The notes under the pieces: model-generated
Told to the model about the DNA's origin: nothing
Seen by the model: the letters and a program-made list of their open reading frames with translations, nothing else
The model's database searches: none
Shown: positions 36,415 through 44,688 of the stretch, piece after piece
Position numbering within the stretch: the stretch's first letter is position 1
How the letters are laid out: each line of letters opens with the position of its first letter
Origin: Oikopleura dioica
Lineage: Eukaryota > Chordata > Appendicularia > Copelata > Oikopleuridae
Assembly: GCA_907165135.1 (NCBI GenBank)
Contig: OU015567.1
Span: forward strand, 9,677,001-9,741,000
Direction of reading: 5' to 3'
DNA: 64,000 nt
Translations under genes and position numbers: made by a program

Positions 36415-37135
36415 ATGGGCCGGTCAAGATCACCTTCCAGAGAAAGACGAAGGTTTTTAGCTTTAATTTTTAAACATTTCAAGTGATTTTTAAACTAGTC
36501 GATCGAAGAGCGGAGGTCGACGATCACGCTCGCTGGAAAGAAATCATCGAGGGCGATCATCACGCTCATCCTCTCCGAAGACTAATACTGTCGCCGTTTT
36601 CAACTTAAGTTACAGATCAGATGAGCGAGAAATTGAGAGGATTTTCGAACGATACGGGCCAATCAAGGTAACTTTATTTTCTTAGATCTTAATTTTAATT
36701 TAGCTTTTAGAAATGTAATGTCGTTGGCGGGCGAAACTCGCACCGAAGTAGCTCGAGCACGGGATTTGCTTTCATAACGTTTGAAAGAATGGACGACTGC
36801 AAAGAAGCGAAAGAAGATGCTCATGGAATGGAGATTGATGGGAACATGTAGGGATTATTTGATTGAACTGAAGATTAATGATGATTAGAATTCGAACTGA
36901 TTACTGTATTTCGGACGGACAGAGAAGGAAAAGACGGGATTTCTACGTTTCTCCTGACAGAGCTTATCGAAGGCGCAGGAGGTAAGACCAATTCGAGCAG
37001 TGAAATATGTAAATTTGAATTCCCAGTCGAAGCTACGAGCGAAGCTATCGAAGAAGCCATCGATCACGAAGCAGAGAAGATCGCCGCCGCCGCTCGCCTT
37101 CTCCCTATAGCCGCCGCCGACGATCGCGATCCTAG
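36415..37135 (+). CDS. Tra2-like SR splicing factor
   Basis: Five exons (36415-36452, 36499-36667, 36711-36847, 36889-36981, 37027-37135) encode 181 residues. An N-terminal Arg/Ser-rich segment (RSRSPSRERRSRSKS) is followed by one RRM with RNP2 VAVFNLSY and RNP1 STGFAFITF, the FERYGPIK and ERMDDCKEA elements typical of Transformer-2, and a C-terminal RS domain (SYERSYRRSHRSRSRE). Such proteins bind purine-rich exonic enhancers and promote splicing. It is smaller than vertebrate TRA2 (about 285 residues) because both RS arms are short. The RRM resembles TRA2 more than SRSF types through its RIDD-like motif, but orthology is inferred. Confidence 0.88.
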
Positions 37136-38018
37136 AACTTAGAAATTATTCGAAGAAAATCTCCTCCACGCCATTAGAGAAAAAAAACAGTTTTTGTAGA
37201 TAAGCGCATTTACTTCATTTATTACTTGGCTTAATTTAGAAAAAAGAGCTTCGAAATATATTTAGGCCAGAACTTCTGCTAGTTTTTGACTGAAATTGAG
37301 CTGAAAGCTGCCTCTTGATCTTGCAGTAAAAATAAAAGAAAATATGAAATCAGATCTGCGATGTTTAGGCGTCCCTGACTCCAAGGGGCGCTTGAATGAG
37401 AATATTGTTGTCATAGAGCAGGAGTTGTAGTCTTCAATTATGAAGATCTAATCAAATACTTGACTATAATTTGTAATAGTTGTGAGCGTAATTTGAAAGC
37501 TATTTGTATTCATTTATTAATCTATAATCAGATAGAATATTATTTGAGATAATTGATCCGGCTGATCTGGATCGGCTGAACTTCCATCGGAAAGCGCAGA
37601 TTTCTTTGATTTCTATTAGAATTTCAAGTTTAGATACTTCTGAAGTAGAAGACAAGCCTAGAAAAGCTGCCGAACCCGAGAAAATCAAAAAGGAAAAAGG
37701 CCCTAAATCCGACGAGCCCGAAAAGGCCGCCAAAAAATGAGAAAAAAGAAAAGCAAAAAAGGAGACAAAAGCGTATAATTTTGTCTGACAATCTATGGGT
37801 CTAATGTCATTCGAAAAATGAAACAAGTTTCTGGACTTCAAATAAAATGCGTACAGCTCATATAAAACATGATCTTTCTTAATCATTATTTGATGCGTAG
37901 CATGATCACCTCCATTATAGAAACATAGAAATGAATCGTTAAAATTCACATATGAAAAAAGGCGCCACATTAATTAGTCGCAGAGGATGTGAAGCACCCT
38001 CTTACGGGGGGTAAGAAC
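37136..38018. other. Intergenic region with a possible orphan exon
   Basis: No complete gene is seen. From about 37533 to 37740 (+) an open frame follows the acceptor-like CTATAATCAG and runs to a stop with the Lys/Glu/Pro-rich end VEDKPRKAAEPEKIKKEKGP. It could be the last exon of a gene whose upstream exons I cannot find, or a decayed copy. Confidence 0.3.
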
Positions 38019-38026
38019 ATAAATAC
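38019..38026 (+). promoter_or_regulatory. TATA-like element of micro-HLH gene 1
   Basis: CATAAATA lies 62 bp upstream of the start codon. The block AGCACCCTCTTACGG at 37993-38007 and its distance to AAATACG are shared with the paralogous gene at 59.4 kb. Confidence 0.6.
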
Positions 38027-38087
38027 GAACCTTTCGTCTACCAAAATCATTACAAGCTAACAATCGACTGAAACAAGAACATCAAAA

Positions 38088-38285
38088 ATGCTCATGGAAG
38101 CCCAAAACATCCAGCTCTTTCAGCTCAAATCCGAAGAAGACTGCCTCGACATGCTCAAAATCATGCTCAGACGTACTCGTGCTGAATTTGACAGCAATGA
38201 CGAAGCAGACATTGTAACTGCTGCATGCCAGTACATCAGAAAACTTGAAGTCGCTATTGCTTCTTTAGGAATGCAGTCCTTCTGA
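38088..38285 (+). CDS. Micro-HLH protein 1 (Id-like, no basic region)
   Basis: A single exon encodes 65 residues. SEEDCLDMLKIML is a first amphipathic helix, then an acidic loop, then DEADIVTAACQYIRKLEVAI, which matches helix 2 of helix-loop-helix proteins (compare the VEILQHVIDYIRDLQ type helix of Id proteins). No basic DNA-binding region precedes helix 1, so by analogy it could sequester bHLH partners; this is inference. A paralogue of 59 residues lies on the minus strand at 59275-59454 with a similar core promoter. It is too short for many gene finders. AATAAA follows at 38397-38402. Confidence 0.72.
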   Translation: MLMEAQNIQLFQLKSEEDCLDMLKIMLRRTRAEFDSNDEADIVTAACQYIRKLEVAIASLGMQSF

Positions 38286-38640
38286 AAATTTTTCCAGCTT
38301 TACTTTCTCTTATGATAAAAAAGGAGATTACTCCTCTTGATCCTTTTAAAAACAAATGAATTTCATTTACTCTGTTCAACTATCAGTTATTTACTAAATA
38401 AAAAATATTGTTTCGAAAGCAAGATCAAAAAATTATATTCTTTTAATTGAACTTTCCCCACTTGGAACCGGCCATTCGTCTGTGTTTTCATTCATTAACA
38501 TTTGAACAAAGGAAAACAGGGCATTGTAAATCTGTATCAGAAGTCATTAAGCAATTGAAGGAGTTTGATTTGCGATTGCTGAGCAACGTCGCGCCTGTAT
38601 TTGACTTAGCTGCCATTTACGCTTTTATCAGAACTCTCAA
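38286..38640. other. Gap with an unassigned open frame
   Basis: A 65-codon frame without an initial ATG in a good context runs to a TGA that overlaps the next ATG (AAATGA at 38639-38644). It shares an 18-base identity with the CAMK-like kinase exon at 32481. I cannot support it as a gene. Confidence 0.3.
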
Positions 38641-39002
38641 ATGAGCTCCGAGGGTTTCAAGTTGTTTCTCAAGAGTATTCCAAACAATGTTCCGGTGAGA
38701 GAAATACTTCTAACAAGTTGATAAGAAAGCATTTTGTTTCGTAGAAATCAAATCACAGTGAACGCGTTTATGCGATGAGAAAGTACACCTCCCTGTTTAA
38801 TCTTCACTGGAGAGACTTTCGTCGAGGCAGAAAACAGTTCCGTGCTAGAATGATGGAAAGATTCGGCGAAAAATGGACGGAAGAATACATGGAGCTAACT
38901 AAAGAGTCCAGCCCGCCGAAGATCACTTCTTTTTCGAAAGCGATGGACGAGGAATTAGAAGCTGAAGAAGAATTGGAGAGACAAAAAGAAAACTCGATTT
39001 AA
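38641..39002 (+). CDS. Small basic/acidic helical protein, unrecognised
   Basis: Two exons (38641-38694 and 38745-39002) joined by a 50-bp GT-AG intron in phase 0 encode 103 residues. The centre is basic and aromatic (YTSLFNLHWRDFRRGRKQFRARMMERFGEKW) with the look of a helical bundle; the C-terminus is acidic (AMDEELEAEEELERQKE). There is no signal peptide. I do not recognise a family. The compact intron, in-phase join and codon use argue that it is real. Confidence 0.6.
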
Positions 39003-39360
39003 AAGTCTTATTCCCGCTGTAATAAAAGAAAATACTGGCACTCCACTCAAGCTATTAAAGAAGTGAAGTCTTTTCAAGCGAACTCGATTTTTATAACTTT
39101 TAATTCATTATCAAAGGAGAATCCTTCCTTTTTTGAGGTTATATAAGTTCAAAGATAGATTTCTAGAGCTTTATATTTGCTAGGAACTCGATGCATGGCT
39201 TTTACAGTTCAATGGCGCGAATTTACAAGTCGAAATGGGTTTGTTGAAGAAATTAAAGTATTGCTGCTTTGGGCATGGTTTCAGTCGTCAAAATTCGTTC
39301 ATTATTATCTGACGATTTGAAAGCATAAAAGACCAACGAAGAACTTTAAAATGAGAAGCG
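39003..39360. other. Intergenic gap
   Basis: AT-rich sequence of 358 bp; I see no gene, repeat or clear promoter element. Confidence 0.35.
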
Positions 39361-40021
39361 ATGAAATCAACGACAAGTTTCGAATTGAAGATCAGCTTGA
39401 AGAAAAGACACAAGAAAGCGTTTTTTGCAGCAAATGTAGACTTTAGCGGGAGACAACTTTGAACGTTATAAAGAGGATGATCTTGGGATGCAAGGATTTT
39501 TCTTTGATGAAGAAGATACAATTCAAGAAGATATAATGGAAGATTCAGCTTTTGAGCGTCAAATGGCTTTGAGGGAATTTTCGAAAGAGATCGAAAAAAC
39601 GGACGAGTTTCTTAAAAGATCATCAGGTAAAAATAATAAAATGATTTATAATTGACGGTTCATTTAAGTTCATACAATTATTTCAAGTACTTCGCGATCC
39701 ATAAAATCATCTCCAAATGGGAGTCTATTCGAGCTTTCTCGCCCCAGGAAGGTTGAACTTTGATTGTAATTTGGAAACAACAAAATCAGCAAGAACAGTC
39801 ATTGCAATTCTCGAAAAAGCATGCTGATAAATGATGTGCTAGCAGACATCGTAAAAACACGAAGAAACGATGAGAATAAAAGACGAAAAACGACAAAGCG
39901 AATGTCAGTCATGTCTCAAAGCCGGTAAGTTGTAACAATTCTAAATGTGTGTAAATCATATTTTAGTCTATCGACAAACTTCAAAGGTTCGATGGCCGAA
40001 TTTAACTTGCAGCTGGACTAG
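39361..40021 (+). CDS. Small charged protein, unrecognised
   Basis: Exons 39361-39376, 39447-39626, 39669-39751, 39794-39924 and 39967-40021 sum to 465 nt, 154 residues. The N-terminal half is acidic (FFFDEEDTIQEDIMEDSAFE) with a helix; the C-terminal half is Ser/Arg/Lys-rich (KTRRNDENKRRKTTKRMS), suggesting a nuclear protein. No known domain is visible. The first, 16-nt exon is the least certain part: it was chosen because it gives an ATG, a GT donor and the phase demanded by the next exon. The stop codon lies 41 bp before the LTR element. Confidence 0.5.
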
Positions 40022-40062
40022 TCAAACCAACTTGTAAAAACTAACTTGCTTTTATTATTTAG

Positions 40063-40524
40063 TGTACGTGTTTCTCAATGTACATAAGTTGGGTTTGGAA
40101 ATGTAGTTTATTGTTATCGCGAGCAGGATAAAAATAGTGAACGTTGTTTTGTAAAAAGTGAGCAATTTTACATTGTGAGCTGATTTTCAAATGAGTGTCG
40201 AGTTGCGAAGCAGAGCGACTTATATACTATTTCTGTGCGTACGGACAGAGCTTGGTCCGCGCGGAAGTGTAACAGTTGCGTAAGAAAGAAAGAGAGTTCC
40301 GTATGGAGGATGAATAATCACGTGCGTAAAGAAGTTTGTGCACAGGGAGAAAGGGGTTTTACGTAGGGAGCAAGCGTTCTTTGTTACGGGCGTAGATAGT
40401 TTTGTCCGCGCGCAGAGAAGTCTCTCCGTGCGCAGGGAAGTCTGTCCGCGCGGAGGGGTTTGTTTGCGCAGGAGTTACTATGAACTCCGTGCGCAGCGCG
40501 TATTGCACATTGAGATCCACTATA
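40063..40524 (-). repeat. LTR, 3' copy relative to gag
   Basis: 462-bp direct repeat next to the polypurine tract; its sequence matches the other LTR base for base as far as I can read, implying a recent insertion. Confidence 0.9.
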
Positions 40525-40706
40525 TATTCTTCCCCCTTTTAAAAAAGAGCCTTGTTCATCCAGTTTTCTTCCAAAGTGCAACGGTTTCTCATTTGTCTGA
40601 TCGTTTTTGCTTGTCTTCATGTTTCTTCTAGCAATATGTTCCTGTATCTCTTGCACTTTTGCTTTTTGCCAATCATCTCGTGAGCAGTGCCACAAACAAC
40701 TTCCAA

Positions 40707-41002
40707 GTGAGCGAGCAGTTATCACTTCTATTTTCATTTTTCCTGTGTTGAGATACCTTATTGTCCATTGTGAGCGAGCAGTTATCACGAGGTATCTTCA
40801 TTATTATTCCATATCATTAGCATGTAGATCGCAAATTTATAGTGATCGAGCAGTTTCACTTCTTTTTTTTTTGTCCATCATTTTTCAACTTTGCGAGCAG
40901 AAAATTGAAAATCTCCAGTGGTCGAGCAGTTTCACTTTTTCCGTACTTGTTCAATTTTGTGAGCATAAAAATTGAAATTCCTTAGTGATCGAGCAGTTTC
41001 AC
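40707..41002. repeat. Five imperfect palindromic motifs inside the LTR element
   Basis: GTGA-NCGAGCAGTT-TCAC recurs at 40707, 40770, 40842, 40918 and 40985, spaced 63-76 bp apart. Each is 18-19 bp with complementary ends. They lie between gag and the polypurine tract. The function is unknown; RNA hairpins or protein sites are possible. Confidence 0.75.
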
Positions 41003-41884
41003 TCTTCTCTTCCCCTTTAAAAAAAAAAGGCTTTGCATCGTGCCATTGAGCTGGGATGATGCCATTGTAGATCCCTTTACGAATATTGTGTGATTTGGCA
41101 ACTGCACACATTGCCAACATCTGGAGAAGTCCGGCGCAAGGTTAAGACAAGAGGTCCAAGTCGAGGGCGCCATTTACTTGAACATTATCAATGTTATGCG
41201 AGCGAAAATCCACAGCGGCCTGCATTGAACTTTCATGGCGATGGAACGGAGCTTGACTTTTCTTCAAGTGTGCATCATATCGCTAAAGTTGTGAGCATTT
41301 GTTTGAACACGGATTAATCCTTTGAGCAGGGCTTTTATACGTCATAATATTCGACTCTTGAGCATTTTATGAATAGAGCATCTCATGTTACCAAAGTCGT
41401 CTAAAGCGAAGACATCTTCTTCATTTTTAAATTAATTTCCCACTTCCATCGATCAGTTGCCTTCATTGACAACAGGAAGTTAATCCTCAGAGCAGGGATT
41501 GTGAGCATCAGCTGAATATTTCATCGGTCGGAACAGATCGATGCTTTTGAGCTTCTTCATTTTCAAGATACAGCAAGTTAGAGCATAGTTGCTGCAGAAG
41601 TTCTCATTTTTCTTATCAGTATTTTTGTTTAAGCGGGCGGATCTAACTGATATGACGCCGTGATACTTGATATTGACTTCAATCATTAAGAAAATGATTC
41701 CAAATGACCTTTGAGCGAGTCAAATCATCCATAGTTAACGAAGATCTTGAACATCTGAGCGAAATGTTCTTTCTCGTCACTTTTGAGGAGGTGGAAAAAT
41801 TTGTCCGTTGAGCATAATCTTAACACAGTTTGTCCAGGCCGGTCCGAAATGAGTCGATTCGCACGCAAAGATGAATTTTTGGAG

Positions 41885-42532
41885 TTATTCGTCTTCTTCA
41901 TAAAAGGAATTGATCATTTCTTTAAGTTCGGAGCAGATTCGTGCCATTTCAGATTGTTTTGCGCTTTCATAGGATTGAGCTGTGAAAACATTTTCTCTCT
42001 TGTTGAAACTTCTCTCTAGTTCCGTAGCACGTTGAGCAATATTTCGAAGGTTGAGCAGGGACTTCTCTCGTCGGAGCAGTTCAGAGAGTCTTGGTTCTTG
42101 GCATTCAATGAATCGATCACAGATAATTGATTCATCTGCAGCATCAAGTCTCAATTTTCCGTATCCCTTTTTGAAAAAGGCTTGAAGTTTTGTAACTGCC
42201 ATTTGCTGTGTCTCTTGACCTCGCGTAAAGGACGTATACAGGTATTTGTAGTACTCATTGTCCTTACCAAGAACCTGAGAAAGCTTCGTCTTGAATCTAT
42301 TCCAGTCTCGTTTTTCTTCCTCGGTAATGGCTTCAAAGATAGCAAGTCCATTCTCTTCAATCAGGAATTGGGATAAAGCAATACTGATCAGGTCTTCATC
42401 ACAAATCTTTGAGCATTCGCCAAAAAGTTCCAAATTTGAAATAAAGTTTTCAATTGGAAGTCGAGCATCAAATTTCGGGATTTTCATCTTCACTTGTCCA
42501 AGGGATTTCGAGCGTTCATTGGTTTGTTCCAT
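41885..42532 (-). CDS. Gag-like protein of the LTR element
   Basis: A 215-residue frame with the look of a Ty3/gypsy-type capsid: the N-terminal basic stretch leads to IPKFDARLPIENFISNLELF, followed by helical segments with DWNRFKTKLSQVLG and a C-terminal coil. There is no zinc knuckle, protease or reverse transcriptase. Ty3/gypsy elements abound in appendicularians (Tor families), but I cannot name the family. The frame is intact, which fits recent activity. Confidence 0.75.
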   Translation of the reverse strand: MEQTNERSKSLGQVKMKIPKFDARLPIENFISNLELFGECSKICDEDLISIALSQFLIEENGLAIFEAITEEEKRDWNRFKTKLSQVLGKDNEYYKYLYTSFTRGQETQQMAVTKLQAFFKKGYGKLRLDAADESIICDRFIECQEPRLSELLRREKSLLNLRNIAQRATELERSFNKRENVFTAQSYESAKQSEMARICSELKEMINSFYEEDE

Positions 42533-42596
42533 CTCTAATTTGTTTCTCTGACTGTATATGTTTGGAGGCGTTCCGTTTTATTCAGTCACCAAAATA

Positions 42597-43058
42597 TGTA
42601 CGTGTTTCTCAATGTACATAAGTTGGGTTTGGAAATGTAGTTTATTGTTATCGCGAGCAGGATAAAAATAGTGAACGTTGTTTTGTAAAAAGTGAGCAAT
42701 TTTACATTGTGAGCTGATTTTCAAATGAGTGTCGAGTTGCGAAGCAGAGCGACTTATATACTATTTCTGTGCGTACGGACAGAGCTTGGTCCGCGCGGAA
42801 GTGTAACAGTTGCGTAAGAAAGAAAGAGAGTTCCGTATGGAGGATGAATAATCACGTGCGTAAAGAAGTTTGTGCACAGGGAGAAAGGGGTTTTACGTAG
42901 GGAGCAAGCGTTCTTTGTTACGGGCGTAGATAGTTTTGTCCGCGCGCAGAGAAGTCTCTCCGTGCGCAGGGAAGTCTGTCCGCGCGGAGGGGTTTGTTTG
43001 CGCAGGAGTTACTATGAACTCCGTGCGCAGCGCGTATTGCACATTGAGATCCACTATA
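42597..43058 (-). repeat. LTR, 5' copy relative to gag
   Basis: 462-bp direct repeat upstream of gag on the minus strand, followed internally by a TGGTGAC candidate primer-binding site within about 5 bp. Confidence 0.9.
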
Positions 43059-43463
43059 TTAGTATTATATTCTTAATAAATTATCTAATAAAGTAAACAA
43101 TTGTTTTACAGCTCAACTCATTCTTTGATATCTCTTTACAAGCGACACAGATGTAGTTTTTCATCTTTAGAATCGTATTATTAGACTCAAAGGTGTGTTT
43201 TGACTAATCTTCTAAATTCTAGTCATAGATTATGATATGGAAAAATAGACAATACGTTTGAGTTTATTGAGTTCGTTTCTACTAAGGTGTTACTTTCGAC
43301 ATGTCTGTCTGGTGAAACTCAAAGGATTTATAAATTATTCGTTTCTCAAAGGATAAAAAGGAGGTCGTTCTGTTCTAGGTCGATAAATCAGACGATTGCA
43401 CCTGATATAATCAGAGCGTAAAATAAACCACCGTATCTGCCCGTCGCAAGGTGGCCGTGGCGG

Positions 43464-43470
43464 TATAAAT
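43464..43470 (+). promoter_or_regulatory. TATA box of the Met-rich protein gene
   Basis: TATAAAT lies about 105 bp upstream of the start codon. The rest of 43063-43572 shows nothing else I recognise. Confidence 0.6.
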
Positions 43471-43572
43471 CTGTGAGCGATTTCTGGATAGTCATCAAAC
43501 AATCAGCTTCTCCTCTTTTCTTATAACAAAAAATATTCAAAAGAGAAAGAAAGTACAACAAAAATCAAGAAA

Positions 43573-44499
43573 ATGAAAGTCCTCAGTCTCTTCTTTACCT
43601 TCTCCTACGCTCTCGACGAGATGTTGCTCATGATGATGATGCAACAGCAACAGCAAGTCGCTCCTGGCCAAACTTCTCAGATGAACAACCTTCTTCCTCT
43701 CCTTCTGATGGACTCCGACAGCGGTTCTTCTGACAACTCTCTCGCTCTCATGATGATGATGATGCAAGGCGGCAGCACTTCCGACATGAACTCCATCCTC
43801 CCACTTCTTCTTCTCTCCGACGATGACTCATCTGACGACGGAATCGACTTTACAAGTTTCTTCCTTTTCTCCTCGATGCTTCAAACAGACTGTGCTACTT
43901 CTACCGACGACCAATTCGGAATGATGCTCCCACTCCTTCTCATGGGCGACAACAGCACCTCTTCCGATTTGATGCTCATGATGATGATGCAGACAATGGG
44001 CGATTCCCCTGTCGGAATGGAAAACATTATGCCCCTCCTCTTCCTCCTCGATGATGATTCCAGCGACTCTAGCGACAGCATCTTGCTCATGGTCCTCCTC
44101 AACTCCATGACCGGTGGCCTTAACTCCCAGCAAGGATTCGACAACAACTTTAACATGATGCTTCCTCTTCTCCTCATGGACGATGACAGCGCCTCTAACA
44201 GCACTACCGACATGCTTGTTCTCATGATGGCCATGCAATCTCAAGCCCCCAACTCTGCTTTTGGAACCGACATGATGCTCCCTCTTCTTCTCATGGACGA
44301 CAGCGGTGACAACGAAACTCTTCTTTTCTTCATGATGATGAACCAAGGACAGACTAAGTGCGAGCCCGAAGCTGTCTACGTTCAGCCTGAGCCCGAAGTC
44401 GTCTACGTCCAGCCTGAACCAGAAGTGCAGACTGTTTTCCGAACCTGGAGAGTCAACGCTGATGGCACTCGAGAACTCATCGAAGAAACCACCGAATAA
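43573..44499 (+). CDS. Secreted Met-rich repeat protein
   Basis: A single exon encodes 308 residues. A signal peptide (MKVLSLFFTFSYA) is followed by six full and one partial repeats of 36-44 residues. Each repeat combines a Met-rich run (such as LMLMMMMQ), a polar Gln/Ser/Gly/Asn stretch, the core MMLPLLLMDDDS and an acidic Asp/Ser patch. The last 55 residues differ: a duplicated VYVQPEPEV motif and a charged end. There are only two Cys. The pattern looks like a structural or matrix protein; in a larvacean a house (oikosin-like) component is conceivable, but I see no known oikosin domain. Absence of introns and strong TATA fit a highly expressed gene. AATAAA is at 44611-44616. Confidence 0.8.
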   Translation: MKVLSLFFTFSYALDEMLLMMMMQQQQQVAPGQTSQMNNLLPLLLMDSDSGSSDNSLALMMMMMQGGSTSDMNSILPLLLLSDDDSSDDGIDFTSFFLFSSMLQTDCATSTDDQFGMMLPLLLMGDNSTSSDLMLMMMMQTMGDSPVGMENIMPLLFLLDDDSSDSSDSILLMVLLNSMTGGLNSQQGFDNNFNMMLPLLLMDDDSASNSTTDMLVLMMAMQSQAPNSAFGTDMMLPLLLMDDSGDNETLLFFMMMNQGQTKCEPEAVYVQPEPEVVYVQPEPEVQTVFRTWRVNADGTRELIEETTE

Positions 44500-44688
44500 T
44501 AGCTTTAGAAACGTATCCTCAAGCCGATCGTCTGGCTTATTTATTCCTTCGATATTCAACATTACTATTCATTCTTCCTTAAATTATTGCTCTTTTCTTT
44601 GCCATAATCAAATAAACATGAATTAAAAATTATAATCTTGTTGCTTTATTTTCAAAGTTTGATACAATTTAAATATACATTCATTTAA

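Larger units (their letters stand above)
40063..43058 (-). mobile_element. Non-autonomous LTR retrotransposon (gag only)
   Basis: Two 462-bp direct repeats (40063-40524 and 42597-43058) begin TGTACGTG and end CCACTATA and appear identical by eye. TTAG flanks both sides (40059-40062, 43059-43062), a 4-bp target-site duplication. The only substantial frame is a gag-like protein on the minus strand, so the 5' LTR is the right-hand copy. Consistent with that, AAAAGGGGGAAGAA on the minus strand abuts the left-hand LTR as a polypurine tract, and TGGTGACTGAAT close to the right-hand LTR may be the primer site. About 1.36 kb between gag and the polypurine tract has no long frame, so pol is missing. 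Transposition would need enzymes supplied in trans. Confidence 0.9.

Noticed and set aside
40338-40788. Frames of 97-134 codons overlapping the LTRs
   Set aside because: They lie in the LTR and its flank, are repeated in the second LTR, and lack protein signatures.
43828-44562. Long minus-strand frame rich in His and Glu
   Set aside because: It is the antisense of the Met-rich repeats (CAT from ATG); no start context, splice signals or family match.
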